From assembly GCF_020164555.1 (NCBI RefSeq), contig NZ_JAIQZB010000015.1:1-64000 (forward strand): a stretch of DNA of 64,000 nt, read 5' to 3'. The notes below the pieces were generated by a model. The model was not told the DNA's origin, made no database searches, and worked only from the letters and a program-made list of their open reading frames with translations. This document shows positions 58,051-64,000 of this stretch, one piece after another (position 1 is the first letter of the stretch; the number at the start of each line of letters is the position of its first letter). The position numbers and the translations under genes were made by a program. This stretch comes from Salegentibacter lacus. Its GTDB lineage: Bacteria > Bacteroidota > Bacteroidia > Flavobacteriales > Flavobacteriaceae.

Positions 58051-59373
58051 TTATTTGAAATAGGGTTTGGCAAATTCTATAAAATATGGCCAGTTAGGGA
58101 CTACAGTATGACCGCCTTCGTGTATTCTAAAAACAAGTTTACCTTCAGATAAAAACTCCCTAACTTGAGGAAATTCAGTTTTTGACAGTCCTTTTTCACC
58201 ATAGATTTCATAAGCAGGACTCGCGTGAACTCCGGCTAAGTACATTCCTTTGGCGTCTATCCAATTTCCTTCAACCTTAGGATCCCCGCTGCTGATAAAA
58301 ACAGGTCTTGGCGCCGCAAGCGCAATCAAATGATGGGCATCAACCGGAAGGTCTTTTGTTTCTAAAGGACCGCCGTATTTTATAAAATTGGGAGCAAACC
58401 AGTGGTATTGGGAACTGGAGACCAGATTCTCTACCTGTTCTCCAAAATTTCTTCTCAATATTTTAGTACCACCTGCACCGGCAGAACCTATAAATCCAAC
58501 AGCAAATCTTTCATCATAGGCCATAGTGACCATCGCTGCTTTTCCGTAGCGGGAAAGTCCTTCTATAGCAACCTTATTTGCATCAACTTTTGAATGATTT
58601 TCAAAATAATCAAGCGCACGGCTGGCGCCCCAGGCCCAGGCTTTCAAAGCGCCCCAATCATCCAGTTTTCGCGGTTCGCCTTTATTTACTAAACCGATGA
58701 TTCCTTCCCGAAGTCCAGAGCCATTATCGGCCTGATAACTTGTTGGGATCAAACTGGCGTAACCCCAGTTTTGTGCGAGTAATTGTTCCTGCCAGGGATT
58801 TTCCTGTTCAGGTGGGTTAAAACCTGCCGGGAAATTCCAATCAAATTTTAAAATTACCGGCACTTTTTGATCTGTATTTTTTGGAAGGGTCAGGGTCATC
58901 TGAATTTCGACCTCGATCTCGGGATACGCAGAATTATCTACCACTCCCAAGAGTTTCTCAACCTGCACCGGATATTCACCAATAATTGAATCTTTCCGGG
59001 AAACAACTTTCCAGTTTACAGCAGGGATATTTTTAGGGAATCTTCCATAGACTTCAGCATTAAAATCTTCTTTGATCTCCTGCCTGCGTTTTTCCCATTC
59101 AGAAACTGAAGTGACTTTTGATCCGTCTTTAAAATCCAAAAGTTCGGGCAAGCTGTAATCTACAACTTTAGATTCGTCAGAATTCGCTGCATTAGGATCA
59201 TTCGGATTTCCAGAGGGTCCGTGCCGCAAGGAATCTATACCTAATTTCTGCAACATTAATTGATGATCCTGCGCACTTAAACGGTAAATACTGTCCCGCT
59301 CCTGCTGAGAAAACTGCGCCATCGATTGATTAACGCAGCTAAAAAAAATGATAATGCCAAATAATTGTTTCAT
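58051..59373 (-). CDS. CE15 glucuronoyl esterase
   Basis: 440 residues with a signal peptide to QSMAQ (residue 20). Cleaves the ester bond between glucuronic acid of xylan and lignin alcohols. Alpha/beta hydrolase with nucleophile S274 in the CE15-type motif GLSRYGKAA, preceded by WGALKAWAWGASRALDY, and the catalytic His in EGGHTVVPNWPYF. Its presence beside xylanases indicates that the organism meets lignified glucuronoxylan. Confidence 0.93.
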   Translation of the reverse strand: MKQLFGIIIFFSCVNQSMAQFSQQERDSIYRLSAQDHQLMLQKLGIDSLRHGPSGNPNDPNAANSDESKVVDYSLPELLDFKDGSKVTSVSEWEKRRQEIKEDFNAEVYGRFPKNIPAVNWKVVSRKDSIIGEYPVQVEKLLGVVDNSAYPEIEVEIQMTLTLPKNTDQKVPVILKFDWNFPAGFNPPEQENPWQEQLLAQNWGYASLIPTSYQADNGSGLREGIIGLVNKGEPRKLDDWGALKAWAWGASRALDYFENHSKVDANKVAIEGLSRYGKAAMVTMAYDERFAVGFIGSAGAGGTKILRRNFGEQVENLVSSSQYHWFAPNFIKYGGPLETKDLPVDAHHLIALAAPRPVFISSGDPKVEGNWIDAKGMYLAGVHASPAYEIYGEKGLSKTEFPQVREFLSEGKLVFRIHEGGHTVVPNWPYFIEFAKPYFK

Positions 59374-59404
59374 TTTAAATATTTTACAGGAGGAGCAATT
59401 TAGG

Positions 59405-61339
59405 CTAATTTGTAATCACAAATCCGCCCTGAGGTTGAATGGTCAGTTCAAATTTTCCTCTTTTTTCTGTTATTTCTTTCTTTTCAGTTTTCCCCTTTTT
59501 AGAGTCATTAATAATACTGAATTTCTTTCCTTCCATTTCTGGAAGGGAAAAGCTCACTTTCTTTGCTTCTTTTGAAGCATTGATCCCAGCGATATACCAC
59601 TGATTCTTGTGCCTTCTTGCTATCACGCTGTATTCTCCCGGATATCCTTCAATGAAAATAGTCTCATCCCAGGTTGTGGGGACGTTTTTCATAAAGTCTA
59701 TGGCAAATTCCGGAGCGTCTTCGAGATTATTTGGCGTCAATGCGAAGAATTGAACCGGCGTTTGGAATAGAACTGCAGTTGCCAATTGAAAAGCATCAGA
59801 GGTTCTTCTAAAGTTTCCGCCGTCATTGGTTCGGTTGTAGCGTTCGTTTAGAACAGTACCGCCAAAATCCATACTTCCCACCGTGTTCCTTATAAACGGA
59901 TGAATGGCAGCACTTCGGGCTTCCTGGTCGTTTGCATACTGACTGAACATTAGATTTTCTGAAGCAAGAACTGCTTCAGTACTTATAAAATTAGGATACA
60001 TTACCTCCCAACCTCGTGGAATTGTGGCGCCGTGAAAGATCATCATTAAGCCGTGGTCATTAGCGTCGGACATTATATCCTCATAAAGCTGAATGGTCTC
60101 TTGCTTATCACCTCCCATAAAATCAACTTTAAGGCCTTTTACCCCGTTCTCCTGCAACCATTGCATCTCCTGTTTGCGGGTAATAGCCCGGTGCATTTTG
60201 TTCCTGGGCGTCATCGGGGCGTCGTTGGCAACGCCGTTGGAGTTATACCACAAGAAAACATCTACGTTTTTAATGTTGGCGTAATCAATGAGTTGTTCCA
60301 TCCTGTCGTACCCAATATTCTGGTCCCAAAGGGCATCAATCAAGATGTATTCATAACCCATTTCAGCAGCGAAATCAATGTAGGTCACCTGGTCGTCATA
60401 ATTCATACTGCCATCCTGCCACATAATCCAGCTCCATACGCCGCGCCCGAATTCATAATCCTGAGAGGCTTCGTAAAGCGGCTCCACCACATCAAAAGGA
60501 ATGGTGGTTTCTACAATAGGTTTTAAAGTTTCACCAATTGTGATAGTCCGCCACGGAGTGCTAAATGGAAGGGAAATGGCCGCACCTGTGCTACCAAAAT
60601 CATTATTTTCAGTACTATCGGGAAAAGCAATCGTATATTCTCCTTCAGCATTTGGATCGCTGAGATGAGCGCCCACGTAGGTACCGTCAACTCCGGTTTC
60701 AGAGAGAAGAATCCAGTGATCTTCAGTTTTAAATAAACCCGGAAAGGTATAACCTAAATTATTAGCAGAAGCGGCGGTAATATCCTGATCTAAATAATAA
60801 CCTTCTTCGTAACTGGGCTTGGTCCGTTGAAAACCTACCATAGATTTAGACTGAGGTGTCAAAAAACCTTTTGCCGTTTTTTGGAAATTAAATCCTGTGA
60901 ATTCTTTTGTAACCAAGTGGGCTATAGTGTCACTATATTTTTGAAGATGGTACCTAAATGCGATATCATTATCGCTAACGTGGAAAACAACATCGATTTT
61001 TTGACCTTCTTTATTGGAAAAAGTAGAAATTAACTCCTTAGCCTTATAATTAATTCCCGATTTCTTAAGCTTTTTGGACTCGTAAGTTTTCTCTACGGAA
61101 TTTGTTTCATGGCCTTCAAAAGTCAAACCTTTGGAATAATCTGAAATATTTGTTTTCAGCCCTAAGCGGGACTTTTCCAGCACAACTTCATTCTTGTATA
61201 AAACGGAATAGGTTGGTTTTCCTTCTTCTAAATAAATTTCCACTTTTACAGCTTCATCGGGACTATTGATTACGGCCTTCTGTGCAAATCCCGTATTAAA
61301 ACCGGTAATAATAGCTATAAATAGAAAAATATTTTTCAT
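59405..61339 (-). CDS. GH97 glycosidase, retaining (alpha-galactosidase-like)
   Basis: 644 residues with a signal peptide to GFAQ. An N-terminal beta-sandwich (about 22-270) is followed by the catalytic barrel and a C-terminal beta domain. D406 in GLKVDFMGGD is in the position of the nucleophile of the retaining Bacteroides alpha-galactosidase, and E455 in ISTEAVLASE is a candidate acid/base. This points to the retaining branch rather than inverting alpha-glucosidases such as SusB. Likely removes alpha-linked galactose or a related sugar from xylan side chains. Confidence 0.9.
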   Translation of the reverse strand: MKNIFLFIAIITGFNTGFAQKAVINSPDEAVKVEIYLEEGKPTYSVLYKNEVVLEKSRLGLKTNISDYSKGLTFEGHETNSVEKTYESKKLKKSGINYKAKELISTFSNKEGQKIDVVFHVSDNDIAFRYHLQKYSDTIAHLVTKEFTGFNFQKTAKGFLTPQSKSMVGFQRTKPSYEEGYYLDQDITAASANNLGYTFPGLFKTEDHWILLSETGVDGTYVGAHLSDPNAEGEYTIAFPDSTENNDFGSTGAAISLPFSTPWRTITIGETLKPIVETTIPFDVVEPLYEASQDYEFGRGVWSWIMWQDGSMNYDDQVTYIDFAAEMGYEYILIDALWDQNIGYDRMEQLIDYANIKNVDVFLWYNSNGVANDAPMTPRNKMHRAITRKQEMQWLQENGVKGLKVDFMGGDKQETIQLYEDIMSDANDHGLMMIFHGATIPRGWEVMYPNFISTEAVLASENLMFSQYANDQEARSAAIHPFIRNTVGSMDFGGTVLNERYNRTNDGGNFRRTSDAFQLATAVLFQTPVQFFALTPNNLEDAPEFAIDFMKNVPTTWDETIFIEGYPGEYSVIARRHKNQWYIAGINASKEAKKVSFSLPEMEGKKFSIINDSKKGKTEKKEITEKRGKFELTIQPQGGFVITN

Positions 61340-61364
61340 AATACATTAAGTGTTTCAAATAGTT

Positions 61365-62519
61365 TTATTTTGCTGAAGCCAATTCAATAAGCTCTTTCAC
61401 CACGGGTTTCGCATTGTTTTCACGATCGAATAACAATGGATAATCGGTTCTTCCTCTTACCGGCCAATTATTTTTCCAGGAATTCCCATCGTTAACTCCC
61501 CAAAGCGCAACTCTTGAAATCTTATCCTGATGTTTTAGGAAAAGTTCAAAAAATTCTAGATATCTTTTAGTAAATTGTTGCTCAACATCTTCAGGCAAAC
61601 CATCAGGAAACGGATTCATTTTATCTTCATATTCATAATTATCTGAAATTTCTGCACCCGCATCGCCCCAGGGTGATGGTAAAACACTTAAATCTAATTC
61701 TGTAATCATAACTTTGCCAAGCTCTCCGTAAGCTTGCAGGCTTTTTTCAAACTCCCTGATATCTGGATGACCAAGTCCTATATGTCCCTGCATTCCAATT
61801 CCGTGAACAGCAACCCCATCATTCTGAAGTTTTTCAACCATTTTTACCACACCGTTACGTTTTCCCGGATTGGACATAGAATAGTCATTATAATAAAGCT
61901 CGGCATCAGGATCTGCTTCGTGTGCAAACTCAAAGGCCAGTTTTATAAAATCTTCACCTAAAATTTTGTAGAATTTGCTTTCACGGTAACTACCATCATC
62001 TTCAATTGCCTCATTTACCACATCCCAGGAATGGATTCTACCTTTATATCGACCTACTACCATATGAATATGTTCCTTCATTCGTTGGGTAAGTATTTCT
62101 TTAGATACCGTATTTCCATCCTCATCTACAAAAAACCAATCGGGAGCCTGTGAATGCCATATTAGGGTATGCCCGTGAATGTGCATATTATTCTCTTCGC
62201 CAAAATTTACTAACTCATCAGCCAATGAAAAATTGAATTCCCCTTCTTTAGGTTGAATTCTTGCACTTTTCATAATATTTTCAGCAACAATTGAATTAAA
62301 ATTTTCTTTGGCCACCTTTATTTCTTCGGGTTGCCTACCACTAATTTGCCAGGTGTTAAGTGTAGTACCTATATAAAATTTATCTTTAAACGCTTCTTTT
62401 AAGCTAGTTGGAAATGAATCGACATTATCAACTGATTTTTTATTAGTATTACAGCTGTAAAATGTAAAAAATACACTTAACAGTAATATAAAAATAGAGA
62501 ATTTTTTTCTTTTTAGCAT
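61365..62519 (-). CDS. GH10 endo-1,4-beta-xylanase, lipoprotein
   Basis: 384 residues. Lipoprotein signal with Cys23 (TFYSC), then the GH10 barrel with acid/base E170 (DVVNEAI) and nucleophile E274 (ITELDLS). Single domain, no carbohydrate-binding module. It is the first gene of the 19-kb leftward xylan run, 25 bases before GH97, so it is expected under control of the HTCS regulator. Confidence 0.96.
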   Translation of the reverse strand: MLKRKKFSIFILLLSVFFTFYSCNTNKKSVDNVDSFPTSLKEAFKDKFYIGTTLNTWQISGRQPEEIKVAKENFNSIVAENIMKSARIQPKEGEFNFSLADELVNFGEENNMHIHGHTLIWHSQAPDWFFVDEDGNTVSKEILTQRMKEHIHMVVGRYKGRIHSWDVVNEAIEDDGSYRESKFYKILGEDFIKLAFEFAHEADPDAELYYNDYSMSNPGKRNGVVKMVEKLQNDGVAVHGIGMQGHIGLGHPDIREFEKSLQAYGELGKVMITELDLSVLPSPWGDAGAEISDNYEYEDKMNPFPDGLPEDVEQQFTKRYLEFFELFLKHQDKISRVALWGVNDGNSWKNNWPVRGRTDYPLLFDRENNAKPVVKELIELASAK

Positions 62520-62922
62520 AGCAGTTTATTTTTAAATGGGAATAACCAGAGGGAACTGGAATAATTCTTAATATAATAATTTGTAATTTAATCTTAAAAT
62601 GAATTATATAATGTGATATTTTAGAGTATTTGTATGGTTTTCAGGCAAATGGTTAAAAAAAGTTCTCCTAACATCCACAAAAGGCTAATTCATACCGAGC
62701 TATAAGCGTTGCTAATCCAAACGGTATCCAGACTTTTGGGGTTAGGAGAACTATCATTAAAAATCACACACGATTAAAATTCAATAATGGATTGCAACAC
62801 TATTATTTACTGTTTATAAATCATTTTTTGATACCCTAATGAATTTCAAAATTCAAATTTTGGACATATCTTAGAGCTATTTAACTATTTCTAAAATGTG
62901 ACGAAATAAATTTTATTGTTCA
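62520..62922. other. Intergenic region upstream of the xylan run
   Basis: About 400 bases between the GH10 start and the GH5 stop. It contains a 92-nt imperfect palindrome (62661-62752) and AT-rich sequence. No TAnnTTTG box was recognised for the GH10 gene, though a promoter for the large run should be here. Confidence 0.6.
62661..62752 (-). repeat. 92-nt imperfect palindrome with T-run (terminator-like or small mobile element)
   Basis: The ends AGTTCTCCTAAC and GTTAGGAGAACT are perfect 12-bp inverted copies. A second 9-bp stem with one mismatch (CCACAAAAG / CTTTTGGGG) and a 6-bp ATACCG/CGGTAT stem follow inward. On the minus strand a run of seven T follows the structure, so it may end transcription of the GH5 gene. 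Confidence 0.6.
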
Positions 62923-64000
62923 TTAAATATCACAATTCTCTTTCTCTTCTGCATATTCTCCAAACCATTTATGTACAGGATTGGCACATGCTTCGGGATC
63001 GTTATCGTAAGCTATATCGCCTTCAGAATCGCCCTTATCGATTAAGTTTTCAGGGGCCAGTAAATTCCAACTTACATTTCCACTCTCATCGGCAAGAGTT
63101 TTAAAGTTTGCTCCAAATCCCCAGACACCGGCCTCGCCGGTAACGCCACCTTCGCCCCAGGCATTATAACCTTCAGGTGCCCAGTCTATTTCTGTAATAG
63201 CAACGGGAGCAATGTCTGCAACCGGCTTGATATTCTCTGCCCAATTACTTCTGAAAGTTACCGGATCATTATTATCCTCTCCCCAATAACCGGGATAAAT
63301 ATGTACAGAATACCCAATATTGTCGCCTTCAATAGGATTATTTGCATAACCCTTATAATGGGACTGATAGCCAGAACCAGGAATCCAAATTACATTTTCA
63401 AACCCGTTGTTACGAATCATATCTACCAAAGGCTGAAAAAACAATTTTAACTTATCGAAATGAGGTTGGGTATTACTACCCCATTCCCCATTAGTCCCTA
63501 AAATATGAATTGGTTCATTTGCTAATTCAAACATCACGTGTTCAGAATTTTTCAAGTCTTCGTGCTTCGATAAATAGCCCCACACGGTTTTTAGGTATTC
63601 GTGATATTCATCATCAACATTAATCCTTTCGGGGCATACTCCTGGTGGTCTCAGGATAACATACATTCCCCTGGATTTAGCATGTTCAACTAAAGGAAGA
63701 ATTACCTCATTCACTCCTTCTACAAAACGATCAAAATTAAATTCAGAAATATCATTTTCCCCATCCACCTCAGCGCCGGGATTATTAGACCAATAAGGAT
63801 CTATGTGTAGGCGTACCATATTTAGATACCAGCCATCTTCATCCTTATTGGTTAGTTTATCCATCACTGATTTGTTATAATCCAATGCTCCCTCTACATC
63901 ATAATTGTTCCAACGCCATTCACCTACGTGGCCACCGTTAAACCAGGGATTAGGCGTCATGGCTACCCCGTGTAGCAATACTTTTTCACCACAGGTGTTT
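62923..64000 (-). CDS. GH5-type glycoside hydrolase, partial (5' end outside window)
   Basis: The reading frame stays open to the right edge, so the N-terminus with any signal peptide lies outside. About 359 residues are visible. Barrel of clan A with acid/base Glu in FELANEP, YSVHIYPG and nucleophile Glu in AITEIDW. Family 5 is the best fit. Members in xylan and mannan loci are endo-xylanases, cellulases or mannanases, and the subfamily cannot be decided. It reads in the same direction as the xylan run but is separated from it by 400 bases and a terminator-like hairpin. Confidence 0.85.
   Translation of the reverse strand, partial: NTCGEKVLLHGVAMTPNPWFNGGHVGEWRWNNYDVEGALDYNKSVMDKLTNKDEDGWYLNMVRLHIDPYWSNNPGAEVDGENDISEFNFDRFVEGVNEVILPLVEHAKSRGMYVILRPPGVCPERINVDDEYHEYLKTVWGYLSKHEDLKNSEHVMFELANEPIHILGTNGEWGSNTQPHFDKLKLFFQPLVDMIRNNGFENVIWIPGSGYQSHYKGYANNPIEGDNIGYSVHIYPGYWGEDNNDPVTFRSNWAENIKPVADIAPVAITEIDWAPEGYNAWGEGGVTGEAGVWGFGANFKTLADESGNVSWNLLAPENLIDKGDSEGDIAYDNDPEACANPVHKWFGEYAEEKENCDI

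Noticed and set aside
62661-62752. Integron attC site
   Set aside because: The ends TCCTAAC/GTTAGGA resemble attC core sites, but the outer consensus position does not fit, the inverted repeat extends beyond the core, and there is no cassette array or integrase in view.

Overview
The window is AT-rich DNA from a member of the Bacteroidota, most likely a marine or soil Flavobacteriaceae. The support is the type of genes present: a hybrid two-component system with a beta-propeller sensor, a Nudix-type arabinose regulator, many secreted GH43 enzymes and lipoproteins, and promoter-like elements of the Bacteroidota type (TTG / TAnnTTTG). The genus cannot be fixed from the sequence alone. Almost all of the 64 kb is one plant cell-wall xylan / arabinoxylan degradation island. 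I see no tRNA or rRNA gene and no CRISPR array.

Left edge (1-160): the 5' end of a group II intron of class C, on the minus strand and cut by the window edge. It sits directly behind a Rho-independent terminator that ends the first GH43 gene.

Uronate module (about 185-22250): a GH43 xylosidase-like gene and a divergent LacI-family regulator. A leftward operon follows (GH3, uxaC, kdgK, eda, TRAP transporter PQM), then a divergent rightward operon (GH67, SDR oxidoreductase, uxuA, GH10, GH115, a DUF1593 protein, a Gfo/Idh/MocA oxidoreductase). Together they encode release of (methyl)glucuronic acid from glucuronoxylan and its conversion by way of fructuronate, mannonate, 2-keto-3-deoxygluconate (KDG) and KDPG to pyruvate and glyceraldehyde-3-phosphate. 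A 10-bp palindrome, CAANCGNTTG, lies at the promoter regions of the GH43 gene and of both operons. It is a good candidate operator for the LacI protein.

Accessory metabolic genes (22270-26970): an SMP-30-type lactonase, an aldo/keto reductase, a GapN-type aldehyde dehydrogenase and an alpha/beta hydrolase.

Arabinose module (27150-38780): GH51 and GH127 arabinofuranosidases, araB, araD, araA, a mutarotase and a sodium/sugar symporter, all leftward. A divergent NrtR/AraR-type regulator has a degenerate Nudix box.

Xylan module (39090-62520): a 1352-residue hybrid two-component regulator faces a 19-kb unidirectional run of 13 secreted-enzyme genes (GH10, GH97, CE15, GH43, GH43-CBM6, GH95, GH43-CBM6-like relatives, GH43, GH8, CE6, CE1-CE1, CE1). 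A truncated GH5 gene lies at the right edge. No SusC/SusD pair, xylose isomerase or xylulokinase lies in the window.

The logic is three adjacent regulons, each with its own regulator: uronic acid (LacI, TRAP transporter), arabinose (AraR, SSS symporter) and xylo-oligosaccharide (hybrid two-component system, importer not seen). They divide the breakdown of one polymer, glucuronoarabinoxylan, among them.
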